Source of the DNA: Bacteroidales bacterium
GTDB lineage: Bacteria; Bacteroidota; Bacteroidia; Bacteroidales; UBA10428
DNA: 64,000 bases
Assembly (NCBI GenBank): GCA_016938235.1
Contig: JAFGVA010000198.1
Coordinates: 1 to 64,000, forward strand
Direction: 5' to 3'
Shown: piece by piece, positions 41,049 through 51,503 of the stretch
Numbering within the stretch: position 1 is the stretch's first letter
Layout: each line of letters begins with the position of its first letter
Made by a program: the position numbers and the translations under genes
The notes under the pieces: model-generated
Database searches by the model: none
What the model saw: only the letters and a program-made list of their open reading frames with translations
Told to the model about the DNA's origin: nothing

Positions 41049-43460
41049 ATGAAAAGTACTGTGCTTATCTTTATGTTTTTATCCCTTACATTTCTATCCG
41101 GTTGTGATTCGGATAAAAATCAAAAGCATAAATTTCAGCCAACTTTTGAATCATTAGAAGAAGCAAATCCTGTTCCTGAATGGTTCAAAGATGCAAAATT
41201 CGGAATATACTTTCATTGGGGAGTATATTCCGTTCCTGCTTTTGCAAACGAATGGTATCCGCGTAACATGTACATTAATGGTTCTGTTGAGAATAAACAC
41301 CACATAGCCACTTATGGAAATATAGATACATGGCCATATAACAATTTCATTACAGGAGCAAACGATAAGCAAGGTAATTTTGTACAGTTTGCTCCTAAAC
41401 TTAAATCAGAAGGCGGTAATTTTGACCCCGAAGAATGGGCACAACTCTTCGCAGAAGCCGGTGCTAAATTTGCCGGACCTGTGGCCGAACATCACGATGG
41501 CTTCTCGATGTGGGCCAGCAAAGTAAACCCATGGAATGCCAAAGAGATGGGGCCGGAACTTGATTTAGTAGGTTTGTTTACCGATGCCATCCGTAAAAAT
41601 GACATGAAGGTTATTTTATCTATGCACCATGCCTATAACATTACCGGGTTTTATGAGGCGGTTCCTGAAACGGATGACCCAAAACTTCAAATACTTTACG
41701 GACAGCTGGGAAAAGTAAAGAACGAGGAAATCTGGTTGAAGAAACATAAAGAAATAATCGATATGTATAATCCGGATATTATCTGGCAGGATTTTAACCT
41801 GCATCTGATTTCGGAACCTGTACTTTTAGAATTCCTGGCATATTATTACAACCAGGCTGTCGGTTGGAATAAAGAAGTCGTAACCACATTTAAGGATGGA
41901 TTAAACACCACATGTGCCGTTTTAGATTATGAACGCGGAGGTCCAATTGATATTACAGAAAACTACTGGCTTACCGACGATGCCATTAGCTCATCGAGCT
42001 GGTGTTATACCGAAGGAATAGAATACTATTCAAAAAAACAAGTATTGCATGGCTTTATTGACCGAATAAGCAAAAACGGAAATTTATTGCTTAATCTCTC
42101 ACCCAGGGCTGATGGAACAATCCCTCAGGAGCAAAAAGATATTTTACTTTACATGGGTAACTGGCTTAAAAAATATGGTGAAGCCATATATGCTACCCGT
42201 GCATGGGAAAAATATGGCGAAGGACCAACCAAAATGGGGTCTGAACATGGTGTTTTTATGGCACCGGCAGAAGGTACAGCACAAGATATACGCTATACAC
42301 GAACAAAAGATAATTCTACTTTGTACGCCATACTTTATGGATGGGAAACTGGACAAAAGAATATTACTCTGGAAGCTTTATCTTCTGATCGAATGAATAT
42401 CTCTAACCTAAAAAAGGTGGAACTTATCAATGGAGAAGCAGAAAAATACTTATCCTTAGATTACACACAAACATCAGAGGGATTAGTGATAAATTTACCG
42501 GCTAAGGAGTTAAACGAACCTGCTTATGTAATAAAACTCAATTTTGACGACAATATTCCTCCCCTGGATAAATATGTTGAAATCAGTAATAAATCGTACT
42601 TTAATTTAAGCCCCGGGAGCTATATGAATAATCCTGTTTTAGGGTCTGATATGCTACTTAGTCAGGAAAGAAACACATTTGAAAACCAGTGGAAATTTGC
42701 GCAGGTTGACAAAGGTATCTATAACATTCATAACCGCAAGAACAGCAAAAATGTCTTAACATGCCAAATTGCCGATGATAATCTGCCCGTATTGTTGTTA
42801 TCTGATTTTGCAGATGAAGAAAATCAATTGTGGAAAATTGAATCGACCTATAATGCCTTGTTTACCATTTCGAATATTCAATATCCTGAATATAGACTGT
42901 CTGTAGAAGGCGAATTCATGCCAGGCAACAATGCAGTCATAAACGCAACTTCTGCCTCAACCCAGGGATGGCGATTAACAGAAGTATGTGAATTAATGCA
43001 GCAGGCATATACCGCTCATGTAATTCCGGGAATTGTAGAAGCCGAAGATTTTGACGCAGGTTGTCCCGGAGATGCTTTTCTTGATAAGGATGAAATTAAT
43101 AATGGTGGAAGATACCGTCCCAATCAACCTGTAGATATAGATACCTGTTCAACCGGTACTTATCTTATTGGTTGGACTAATGCAGGTGAATGGTTGGAGT
43201 ATACTGTAGAAGTGAGTAAATCTGCCAGCTATGAAATTACAATGAACCTGGCAACGATTTATGACAATACAAAATTTCATCTTGAATCAGACGGAACAAA
43301 TATAACCGGAATTATTGATGTGCCTAATACTGCCGGATTTCAAAATTGGAAGGAAATTAAAAAGGACATATACCTTAAAACAGGCAGGCATATTCTCAAA
43401 CTTTATATAGATAACGGTGGTTTTAATATTGACAAAATGATTTTCAAATTAAAAGAATAA
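41049..43460 (+). CDS. GH29 alpha-L-fucosidase lipoprotein with trefoil-like domain and CBM6
   Basis: An 803-residue lipoprotein (lipobox LSGC, Cys about 19). The N-terminal ~490 residues are a GH29 barrel with FGIYFHWGVYSVPA, HHDGFSMW, WNAKEMGP, PDIIWQDFN, in which Asp248 is the expected nucleophile, and NLLLNLSPRADG. The next ~140 residues (YFNLSPGSYM to GWRLTEV) look like a ricin-type trefoil, with repeated QLW/QW-like turns. A CBM6 spans ~660-803 (GIVEAEDFDAGCPGD to FNIDKMIFKLKE). GH29 removes alpha-L-fucose, or L-galactose in some members; both occur on plant hemicelluloses. Two carbohydrate-binding domains on a fucosidase are unusual and suggest that it acts on large, surface-bound glycan. 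It lies 31 bp after the xylanase gene. Confidence 0.86.
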   Translation: MKSTVLIFMFLSLTFLSGCDSDKNQKHKFQPTFESLEEANPVPEWFKDAKFGIYFHWGVYSVPAFANEWYPRNMYINGSVENKHHIATYGNIDTWPYNNFITGANDKQGNFVQFAPKLKSEGGNFDPEEWAQLFAEAGAKFAGPVAEHHDGFSMWASKVNPWNAKEMGPELDLVGLFTDAIRKNDMKVILSMHHAYNITGFYEAVPETDDPKLQILYGQLGKVKNEEIWLKKHKEIIDMYNPDIIWQDFNLHLISEPVLLEFLAYYYNQAVGWNKEVVTTFKDGLNTTCAVLDYERGGPIDITENYWLTDDAISSSSWCYTEGIEYYSKKQVLHGFIDRISKNGNLLLNLSPRADGTIPQEQKDILLYMGNWLKKYGEAIYATRAWEKYGEGPTKMGSEHGVFMAPAEGTAQDIRYTRTKDNSTLYAILYGWETGQKNITLEALSSDRMNISNLKKVELINGEAEKYLSLDYTQTSEGLVINLPAKELNEPAYVIKLNFDDNIPPLDKYVEISNKSYFNLSPGSYMNNPVLGSDMLLSQERNTFENQWKFAQVDKGIYNIHNRKNSKNVLTCQIADDNLPVLLLSDFADEENQLWKIESTYNALFTISNIQYPEYRLSVEGEFMPGNNAVINATSASTQGWRLTEVCELMQQAYTAHVIPGIVEAEDFDAGCPGDAFLDKDEINNGGRYRPNQPVDIDTCSTGTYLIGWTNAGEWLEYTVEVSKSASYEITMNLATIYDNTKFHLESDGTNITGIIDVPNTAGFQNWKEIKKDIYLKTGRHILKLYIDNGGFNIDKMIFKLKE

Positions 43461-43502
43461 CACCTTACATATTGAAAATAAATAGTTTAAATAAGCAATA
43501 AA

Positions 43503-46500
43503 ATGAAAAACCTAACTAACAAAATCATATTTGTAATTCTATGTGGAATTTCAGCAATGGTTTTTACTTCAGGATACCAGGAACCTGAAAAACCAATTTA
43601 CCTTAATACATCCTATTCTTTTGAAGAAAGAGCAGCCGATTTGGTCTCAAGGATGACCCTCGAAGAAAAGCAAAGCCAACTGGGAAACACCATGACACCC
43701 ATTCCAAGGTTAGGAGTAAACAAATATGACGTATGGGGTGAGGCGCTTCATGGTGTTATGGGGCGAAATAATAATAGTGGAATGACCGCAACATCTTTCC
43801 CCAATAGCGATGCAGTTGGTTGTACCTGGGATCCTGAACTAATTAAAAAGGAAACAACAGTAATTTCTGATGAAGCCCGTGGGTTTAATCATGATTTGAT
43901 ATTTACCCTAACTTATTGGTCGCCTGTAGTTGAGCCGGCCAGGGATCCCCGATGGGGTCGGACTGCTGAAACATTCGGTGAAGACCCTTTTCTTGTTTCA
44001 CAAATTGCCAGTGGTTTTGTGCAAGGTTTGATGGGTAATGACCCAAAATACCTTAAAGCTGTTCCATGTGGCAAACACTTCATTGCCAACAATACAGAGT
44101 TTAACCGACACACTGGTAGCTCCAATATGGACAGCAGAGATATGAGGGAATTTTACCTTAGGCCATATAAAGCGCTTATCGAAGGTGATGATCTGCCGGC
44201 AATTATGACTGCCTATAATGCCGTAAACGGTATTCCTGTATCTGCAAGCAGTTTTCTTGTAGATTCAATAGCACGAAAAACCTATGGTTTGGAAGGCTAT
44301 GTAACGGGCGACTGTGGTGCCATTTCAGATATGATAAGGGGTCATAATTATGCAAAGGATGGAGCAGAAGCTACAGCAATGGGTTTAATAACCGGAGTCG
44401 ACACCGATTGTGGCGGAGAATACCAGAACCATGCAATAGCTGCCCTGGAGCAGGGACTGATTACAGAAGCAGATATTGACAGAGCTTTAATTAATATGTT
44501 CACAATAAGAATGAGAATGGGCGAGTTTGATCCTCCAGGTATTGTACCTTATGCGCATATTAAGCCTGAAAAGGTTAATGACCCATCCCATAATGATCTC
44601 GCCTTAGAAATTGCCACAAAAACTCCTGTATTGCTTAAGAATGATATAGTCCGAAAATCAACAGAAAAAGCATTACCTCTTAATCCTGGTAATATTAAGA
44701 AAATTGCTGTACTCGGACCACAAGCTGACAAGATAGAACTGGGAGACTATTCAGGACAGGTTGAAGAACACCTGAAAAGCACTCCTCTAAAAGGAATTCA
44801 TGAATACATAAAGCAAAACAATCTTGATATTGAAGTTGTGCATGGAGAAAGTGGAAATACTACCAGAAAAAATGATTTCTATAGTTTTATTGGCTTTTCA
44901 ACCGTAAACGAAAATGGGGAAACAAAGAACTATGATGCCACTAAATTTGATGAAGCTGTTAATGGCCTGATAACAACCGAAAGATTTGGTACGATTTCCT
45001 TAAGAGGAATAAAAAATGATGATTGGATAGCATTCCATAACATTGATATTACAAGTCTCGATTCCCTAAAATTCAATATGAATGTTATAATGAATGGTGG
45101 AGCCATTGATGTAAGGGTTGGATCTACCTCTGGTAATATAATAGCATCTCAAAAAATTGAAAGCAGTGAACCCTCAGGTTATTTTGGAAGCCGGGCTACA
45201 ATACCCGTAAAGGTGAATACATTGGGTATTTCAGGGCCGCAGGACCTTTTCTTTGTATTTCGTGAACCGGAAGCTGAAACAATTGATCAGGCAACCATTG
45301 AAATGGCAGCCTCTTCAGATGTTGTCCTTATATTTGTAGGCACCGACCAAAGTACAGGACGAGAAGAATCTGACAGGTTTTCGCTTATGTTGCCTGGTAA
45401 TCAAATCTCCCTGATTAAATCAATAGCTGAAGTAAACCCGAATACCATTGTTATCATGCAAACCATGGGCATGGTCGAGGTAGAAGATTTAAAAAACAAT
45501 CCGAATATACCTGGAATTATATTTACAGGATACAATGGTCAGGCTCAGGGATTAGCCATGGCAAAAATATTATTTGGCGAAGTGAATCCAGGAGGGAAAA
45601 CAAGTGTCACATGGTATAAATCTGTAAAAGATCTGCCTGATTTTAACAATTATAATCTTCGGAACAGTCCAGAGAACAACGGAAGAACTTATTGGTATTT
45701 CAATAAAGATGTTTCTTATGAGTTTGGTTATGGCCTCTCCTACACCAGCTTTGCATATAGCAATTTCAAAATAAGCAAAGACAAGATTACACCTAATGAT
45801 AAAGTTACACTATCAGTTGATGTGAAGAACACAGGAGAAGTTGATGGTGATGAGATTGTTCAAATCTATGTAAAAACTCCGGATAGTCCTGAAAATTTAC
45901 AGCGCCCGATTAAGCGGTTAAAAGGATTTCAAAGAGTAACTATTCCGGCAGGTGAGACAAAAACGGTTTCAATTGAGATTGATTGTTCTGACTTATGGTT
46001 TTGGGATGCTGAAAATAACAAAATAAGCTTTGACCAGGGAAAATACCAATTCGAGATTGGTGCTTCGTCGAAAGATATTAAAGGGCTCCTGGAAGTAACA
46101 ATGAGTGGTACTTTTAAAGTTGAACTAAAAACGGTTGTTGCTGAAACAGATAAAATATTGCTTCGCCCCGGAGATAAAGCGCAAACAACTGTAACTGCAA
46201 GCTTGTCTGACGATAGTTTTTTAGATATTAACAAAGCAAACGTAAGTTACAAAAGCAGTAATCCTTCAGTTGCAAGTGTTGATAACAAAGGCCAGATAGT
46301 TGCCATTAAGCCAGGAGTTATATCGGTTCTTGCCAATGTTACTTACAATGGAGTGAGCATTTCCAATAGCTTTCCTGTAAAAGTAATGCCCGATCTTACT
46401 CCAGCTTTTATCCAGGTTGATGGAAATACTATTAAAGGTTTCAGCCCTTTAGTTAAGGCTTATAGTTACCTTTTGAATAAAAACCATGATATTCCCCAGG

Positions 46501-47309
46501 TAAGTGCTGGCGCTGTGAGTAAAGATATTGTTGTTGAAATTGAACAGGCAAAAAGCATTCCTGGTACGGCAGTAATTAATTTTGTTGATTACCTGACCTA
46601 CGAAAAGAAAACTTACTATATAAATTTTGATTCAGAAGCGGTAAGCGATGAGTTTAACGATAATAAAACAGGTAGTGAATGGGAATGGTTTAGGGAAAAT
46701 AAAGAAATGTATTCCCTCTCGTCCCACCCGGGGAAATTAACTATTACAAGTGAACCTGGAGATATTTCTGAAGGAAGTAACAATGCGAGAAACTTATTGT
46801 TACAAAGTGCTAATAGTGATTGGACTATAGAAACAAAACTGGTTTGTTCCAGAACACCCTCTCAGCCCGAAAATGCCGGTCTGGTTGCTTATCAGGATGA
46901 TGATAATTTTGTGAAACTAATCTTCAGAGCAGTAATCAAGACTTATAGACAAAGAGGCGTTCAACCTGGAACATTAGATCTTTTAGTTGAAGAAAACGGA
47001 ATAGCAAAATCTGTGGCTTCTTTTAATCTTAAGAGTGAAGTTATTGATAATAATGACATTATACTTAAACTTAAGAAAAAAGGAAATATTTATTCGGCCT
47101 ACTACTCCCTGGATGGTGAAAACTACGAAATGCTGGGTGCAGCAGATGCTATGTTAAAGGATATTAAAGCCGGACTCACTGTCTGCGATGGAGTTATAAT
47201 ACAGAGCATGACCAGTACCTACTGGTTTAATTCTGATACAAGCAAACCAGACACAGCCTTTGATGTTTCCTTTGATTATTTCCATATTACCAGTAGTGGA
47301 CTTGAATAA
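43503..47309 (+). CDS. Large GH3 enzyme with inserted CBM6, BIG2 and concanavalin-like C-terminal domains
   Basis: A 1268-residue exported protein. The GH3 barrel (~40-360) has SRMTLEEKQSQLG, DVWGEALHG, DPRWGRTAETFGEDP and nucleophile Asp270 in TGDCGAI. The second GH3 domain is interrupted at ~465-590 by a CBM6-like sandwich, then resumes (VVLIFVGTDQSTGREESDR). YEFGYGLSYTSF leads to the fibronectin-III-like domain (~755-860). Beyond the normal GH3 end come a BIG2-like domain (~875-965), a linker domain and a ~200-residue concanavalin-like domain (SDEFNDNKTGSEWEWF on) of the type usually fused to GH43. Likely a beta-xylosidase, perhaps acting on larger chains because of the extra binding domains. 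It converges on the HTCS gene with only 39 bp between stops. Confidence 0.88.
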   Translation: MKNLTNKIIFVILCGISAMVFTSGYQEPEKPIYLNTSYSFEERAADLVSRMTLEEKQSQLGNTMTPIPRLGVNKYDVWGEALHGVMGRNNNSGMTATSFPNSDAVGCTWDPELIKKETTVISDEARGFNHDLIFTLTYWSPVVEPARDPRWGRTAETFGEDPFLVSQIASGFVQGLMGNDPKYLKAVPCGKHFIANNTEFNRHTGSSNMDSRDMREFYLRPYKALIEGDDLPAIMTAYNAVNGIPVSASSFLVDSIARKTYGLEGYVTGDCGAISDMIRGHNYAKDGAEATAMGLITGVDTDCGGEYQNHAIAALEQGLITEADIDRALINMFTIRMRMGEFDPPGIVPYAHIKPEKVNDPSHNDLALEIATKTPVLLKNDIVRKSTEKALPLNPGNIKKIAVLGPQADKIELGDYSGQVEEHLKSTPLKGIHEYIKQNNLDIEVVHGESGNTTRKNDFYSFIGFSTVNENGETKNYDATKFDEAVNGLITTERFGTISLRGIKNDDWIAFHNIDITSLDSLKFNMNVIMNGGAIDVRVGSTSGNIIASQKIESSEPSGYFGSRATIPVKVNTLGISGPQDLFFVFREPEAETIDQATIEMAASSDVVLIFVGTDQSTGREESDRFSLMLPGNQISLIKSIAEVNPNTIVIMQTMGMVEVEDLKNNPNIPGIIFTGYNGQAQGLAMAKILFGEVNPGGKTSVTWYKSVKDLPDFNNYNLRNSPENNGRTYWYFNKDVSYEFGYGLSYTSFAYSNFKISKDKITPNDKVTLSVDVKNTGEVDGDEIVQIYVKTPDSPENLQRPIKRLKGFQRVTIPAGETKTVSIEIDCSDLWFWDAENNKISFDQGKYQFEIGASSKDIKGLLEVTMSGTFKVELKTVVAETDKILLRPGDKAQTTVTASLSDDSFLDINKANVSYKSSNPSVASVDNKGQIVAIKPGVISVLANVTYNGVSISNSFPVKVMPDLTPAFIQVDGNTIKGFSPLVKAYSYLLNKNHDIPQVSAGAVSKDIVVEIEQAKSIPGTAVINFVDYLTYEKKTYYINFDSEAVSDEFNDNKTGSEWEWFRENKEMYSLSSHPGKLTITSEPGDISEGSNNARNLLLQSANSDWTIETKLVCSRTPSQPENAGLVAYQDDDNFVKLIFRAVIKTYRQRGVQPGTLDLLVEENGIAKSVASFNLKSEVIDNNDIILKLKKKGNIYSAYYSLDGENYEMLGAADAMLKDIKAGLTVCDGVIIQSMTSTYWFNSDTSKPDTAFDVSFDYFHITSSGLE

Positions 47310-47348
47310 AAGAATGGTTTAATTACAATAAAAGCTTAAAAGCTATGA

Positions 47349-50300
47349 TTACTGCCTTGAAGAGTTACCAATTTGCGATGGATTCACTCCAAACTCTTTC
47401 TTGAAGCAGGTTGCAAAATAATTTGAGTCGTTGAATCCTGTCTGATAGGCAGCTTCAGCGACTCTTAAACCTTCTTCTTTTATTAACTCATACGCTTTTT
47501 TCAGTCGGATGCTTTTTATAAGATTATTAGGAGTTGTATCGGTTAATGCTTTTATTTTTCTATGTAATTGTGCTGTACTTATTGCCAGATGTTTAGATAT
47601 TGAACTAACCGATAAGTCTTGTAACATCATATTTTCTTCAATAAAACGTTTAAATTCAAGAATAAAATCAACATCTTTCTTTGGTAAAGACTCCTCAATG
47701 TTTTCCGGATGTTCAACTCCTTTGAACTTCTTGCGAAGCGATTTCCTGTTCTCAAGCAAAGATTTAACCTGGGCATCCAGAATATTAATATCAATTGGTT
47801 TTGTGAGATAAACATCAGCCCCTTTAGAAAGCCCCTGAACCTGTTGCTCAGGAGTATTGTTGGCTGTTAACATAATAACCGGAATGTGTGATGTATCAAA
47901 TTGCTGCCGAATCTGGCTGCAAAATTCATATCCGTCCATATTTGGCATCTGAACATCGGTGAGTATCAGATTCGGATTAAGTTCCAAAGCTTTTTGCAAT
48001 CCGATAAAACCGTCTTGGGCCTGAAAAACTTTATAATTCTTCTGAAAATGTTCTGCTAAATACTCCCTAAGTTCAACATTGTCTTCAACAATAAGCAATG
48101 ATGATAAATTATATCTTTCCTGCACAGAAAATACCCCGGAAGATATCTCTTCAGCTACAAAAATGTCAACTTCATCTTTAACGTAAGCAGCTGTTTGGTC
48201 AATCTCACTCTCCATGTACCTATCAAGATCTAATGGTATCAGAATTGTAAATGTTGTTCCCAATCCAGGAGCTGATTCAAGGTCAATGGTTCCGTGATGC
48301 AAGTCTGCCAGACCTTTTACTATTGATAGTCCAATTCCGGTACCTCCCTTATTCTGAACTGCTCTGCTATCCACTTTAAAAAACCTGTCAAAAATTTTGC
48401 TTTTATTTTCCTCTGCGATTCCTATTCCCTGATCGCTGACAACCAGTTTTAAATACCTGATCTCATTTTTAAAGATTTCTGCTGCACCCAGAACTATCTT
48501 TCCACCTTTGTCCGAGAATTTTATTGCATTAGATACAAGGTTCCACAATATTTTTTCTATTTTCCCGGCATCTAACATACCTGTTTGATTTTCAGTAATT
48601 TGAGGCTCAAAAACAAGCGACTTGCTTTTACATTCTTCTTCAAACGAATGATAAACCTCAAAAACCAATTCAGTAATATTTGTTTCCCTGACTTTAAGTG
48701 AATTTTGATTAAGTGTTATTTTTCGAAAATCAATAATATCTGAAATTAATTTATAAAGCCGCTTTGAATTCCTGTGTACAATTTTAAGTTTATTTACCTG
48801 TTCCTCGCTCAGGTTTTCACTTTGAAGCAAATCGTTTACCGGAGCATCGATCAGAGTCAAAGGTGTTTTTAGATCATGTGAAATACTGGTAAAAAAGGCC
48901 AGCTTTTTCTCTGTAAGTTCATGTTCTTTTTGGATTTTATATTCTGATATTTCTTTTTCTTTCCTAAGTTGAAGTCTTTTTAAATAAGCATAAACCGAAA
49001 GATAAATCAAAGTAAAACAAAAGAAAATATAGACGATTATGGCATACCAGCTCGAATACCAGGGAGCACGGATATGGATGGTAATAACAGTTGGAATTCC
49101 TTCGAGAGATTTGTCAGTATTTATAATCTCAAAAGAATAAGTGCCGGAAGATAAACTGGTATAGGTAGCATAATTGGTTCCGCTTGTATAATTCAATTTA
49201 TCTTCTAAGCCCCTTAATCTGTAAGCATAACTATGTTTTTTAATATAACTTTTTGCTTTGGTAAAGAAATGAATGGTAAACGAGTTCCTATTGTAGGGTA
49301 ACCAAAGTTCGGTTGTCTCTTCAATAGGCTTATCTAACAGGAACTTATCAATATTACGGATACTTTGTCCCTGAAAAGAAATATCGGAAATTATTACTTT
49401 TGCAATGGAAGTGTCCGGAGCAATTTTTGACGGATCGATTAGGGTAAATCCTGCAAATGAACCAAAAATAATTTTTCCATCGTTTGTCTTACCCGATGAT
49501 CGCTCATAAAACTCATTTGCTGGCAGGCCATCGCTGTGATTAAAGTTTATCATTTGACCCGTTTCCATATCAAACCTGCTGATTCCGGAAACCGTACTTA
49601 TCCATAAATACTTATCATCTGCAGATTCAAGTCTTACTAAAGTATTAGAAGGTAACCCTTCATTCATGGTCCATTTTTTATAGTATTTCCCATCCTCAGA
49701 AACACACACAAGGCCATTTGCCGATGTAGCAAACCAGTATTTTCCATCAGATGAATGATAAAAATCGGAGATGTAAGCGTTTATCTTATTGTTCATTTCC
49801 TTTAACCGGTTTTCAAGAACATTAGTTTGCCAATTCACATGGTATAATCCCTTATCCGAAATAAGAGCAACCAGCTCATTATGCTGATTTTTCCGAATTG
49901 AATTCAATAAACAATAGGTAATTTCGCTTCCCTTGTAATCCAGTTCAAATGGAACTGAAACACCATTATTAACATTAAAGTTTACCAGAACAAAGTCGCG
50001 AAATTGAGTAAGAATGAGCAGATTACCATTATCCAGTTCCTGAATATCTACAATCTGTTGCATTTCGTCTGACGAACTGCTACAGGGATGATAGGCCTCA
50101 ATAAGTTTAAAGTCTGATGTGTATTTACCCAGCAAACCATCATAAGTTCCAATCCACAGATTATCGTTTGTATCACTATAAATAGCATTAACCTTCGAAC
50201 CTTTTAGTTCCGCTTTAAGCTTTGCGCTTGAAATATTTTTAAATTGTTTTGTTTTTATATTCCATTCAGAAAGACCATAATTGGTGCCAAAATAGTAATT

Positions 50301-51314
50301 GACCTCATCAATAAAAACTGTAGTTCCCTCATTGGCTACCAATGAGTTTTTTTTTCCTTTTTCAGGAATAATATTGTTGAATAAAAGCTTATCCGGTAAA
50401 ATACAGGTTAATCCACCCCCATAAGTTGCAATCCAAATTTCGTCACTGTTCCCATGAAACACATCATAAATGCTATTGCTGTTTATTGAAATTTCTGTTT
50501 TTAAATCACGGTTTATATTTCGAAGGTGTTTTAATTCTGAATCAAGAATAATTATGCCGTTACCATCGGTAGAAACCCAGATCTCATTTCCAATTTTTGT
50601 GACATTCTTAATAATATTATGGTTATCGATTAGGAGTGGTTCTAATTCACGATTTTTATTTAATACGAATAATTCTCCATTAAAGCATGCAACAAAAAGA
50701 TTATCTTCAATTTTGTTAACATAAGTTATAGCTTTGTTTTTAAAACAGGAATCTGCAATACTTATAAAATCATTTTCACGACTAAGCAGCATTATGCCCA
50801 TATTGCTTTTGCCTATCCATATTCCTTCCTCAGCAATACTAAAATCTGCTATATCTTCATCCTGATAAACAACAGTGGTATCTTTGTTTGTAATTTTATA
50901 TATAACAGAAAACATTAAAAAATATATTTCCTTATTGTCTTCCTGTATTTTTGTAATATATCCGCTATATACTTGTTCAAAAACGTTAAATAGCCTGTTG
51001 TATTTGTATAGTCCCTTATCGGTTCCTGCCCATACATTATTTTCAGAATCATTCAATATATAGTTAACACCTGCTCCTTGAAGTGTGTTAAATCTTTCAA
51101 ATGTATTTCCGTCGTATCGGGCAATTCCGTTTGGTGTTCCAATCCATAAGTAGCCAAAATTATCTTGTTCAAGACAGGTGGTAATGTTTCTGGGCAAGCC
51201 ATCAACTTCTGTCAGGTGCAGGTACTTTTCCTGAGCCGGCAACAGTGCTTGTGAGACCCCAATCTGAATCGCGATATATAATAAGATTTTAATATATGCT
51301 GTGCTGTTCTGCAT
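47349..51314 (-). CDS. Hybrid two-component system sensor/regulator (HTCS) of the polysaccharide locus
   Basis: A 1321-residue one-protein signalling system. After a signal peptide (~30) come two seven-bladed propellers of reg_prop repeats (~35-690; many LWIGT/VWAGT-like turns), a Y_Y_Y domain (~700-760), one transmembrane helix (IIVYIFFCFTLIYLSV, ~770), a histidine kinase (phospho-His in SISHDLKTPL, N-box NLVSNAIKFSD, G-boxes DQGIGI and GGTGIGLSIV), a receiver (LIVEDN, phospho-Asp in ILTDVQMPNMDG, Lys in LTKPID) and a C-terminal AraC helix-turn-helix. HTCS proteins bind oligosaccharides in the periplasm and activate PUL genes. It is divergent from susC, the usual target promoter. The start is ATG 51314; an upstream in-frame TTG at 51332 was rejected. 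Confidence 0.95.
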   Translation of the reverse strand: MQNSTAYIKILLYIAIQIGVSQALLPAQEKYLHLTEVDGLPRNITTCLEQDNFGYLWIGTPNGIARYDGNTFERFNTLQGAGVNYILNDSENNVWAGTDKGLYKYNRLFNVFEQVYSGYITKIQEDNKEIYFLMFSVIYKITNKDTTVVYQDEDIADFSIAEEGIWIGKSNMGIMLLSRENDFISIADSCFKNKAITYVNKIEDNLFVACFNGELFVLNKNRELEPLLIDNHNIIKNVTKIGNEIWVSTDGNGIIILDSELKHLRNINRDLKTEISINSNSIYDVFHGNSDEIWIATYGGGLTCILPDKLLFNNIIPEKGKKNSLVANEGTTVFIDEVNYYFGTNYGLSEWNIKTKQFKNISSAKLKAELKGSKVNAIYSDTNDNLWIGTYDGLLGKYTSDFKLIEAYHPCSSSSDEMQQIVDIQELDNGNLLILTQFRDFVLVNFNVNNGVSVPFELDYKGSEITYCLLNSIRKNQHNELVALISDKGLYHVNWQTNVLENRLKEMNNKINAYISDFYHSSDGKYWFATSANGLVCVSEDGKYYKKWTMNEGLPSNTLVRLESADDKYLWISTVSGISRFDMETGQMINFNHSDGLPANEFYERSSGKTNDGKIIFGSFAGFTLIDPSKIAPDTSIAKVIISDISFQGQSIRNIDKFLLDKPIEETTELWLPYNRNSFTIHFFTKAKSYIKKHSYAYRLRGLEDKLNYTSGTNYATYTSLSSGTYSFEIINTDKSLEGIPTVITIHIRAPWYSSWYAIIVYIFFCFTLIYLSVYAYLKRLQLRKEKEISEYKIQKEHELTEKKLAFFTSISHDLKTPLTLIDAPVNDLLQSENLSEEQVNKLKIVHRNSKRLYKLISDIIDFRKITLNQNSLKVRETNITELVFEVYHSFEEECKSKSLVFEPQITENQTGMLDAGKIEKILWNLVSNAIKFSDKGGKIVLGAAEIFKNEIRYLKLVVSDQGIGIAEENKSKIFDRFFKVDSRAVQNKGGTGIGLSIVKGLADLHHGTIDLESAPGLGTTFTILIPLDLDRYMESEIDQTAAYVKDEVDIFVAEEISSGVFSVQERYNLSSLLIVEDNVELREYLAEHFQKNYKVFQAQDGFIGLQKALELNPNLILTDVQMPNMDGYEFCSQIRQQFDTSHIPVIMLTANNTPEQQVQGLSKGADVYLTKPIDINILDAQVKSLLENRKSLRKKFKGVEHPENIEESLPKKDVDFILEFKRFIEENMMLQDLSVSSISKHLAISTAQLHRKIKALTDTTPNNLIKSIRLKKAYELIKEEGLRVAEAAYQTGFNDSNYFATCFKKEFGVNPSQIGNSSRQ

Positions 51315-51503
51315 AAAAAGATGACAAATCAATCCATGTCAATTTTAATTTAAATCTGATAGAATCTCAAAGATTTTAGAGATTATTTTAAAGATGGTTT
51401 CCTGCTTATAAATATACATTTATCAACCATTTTAAAATTTAACAGGTTTATTGATTAAATTAAACATGGAAAAACTAAAAAGTTGCTCTAAATATTTTGA
51501 ACT

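Noticed and set aside
47310-47348. A bidirectional terminator between the convergent GH3 and HTCS genes
   Set aside because: The 39-bp gap has only a weak AAAAGCTT-type repeat and no stable stem with a T-run.
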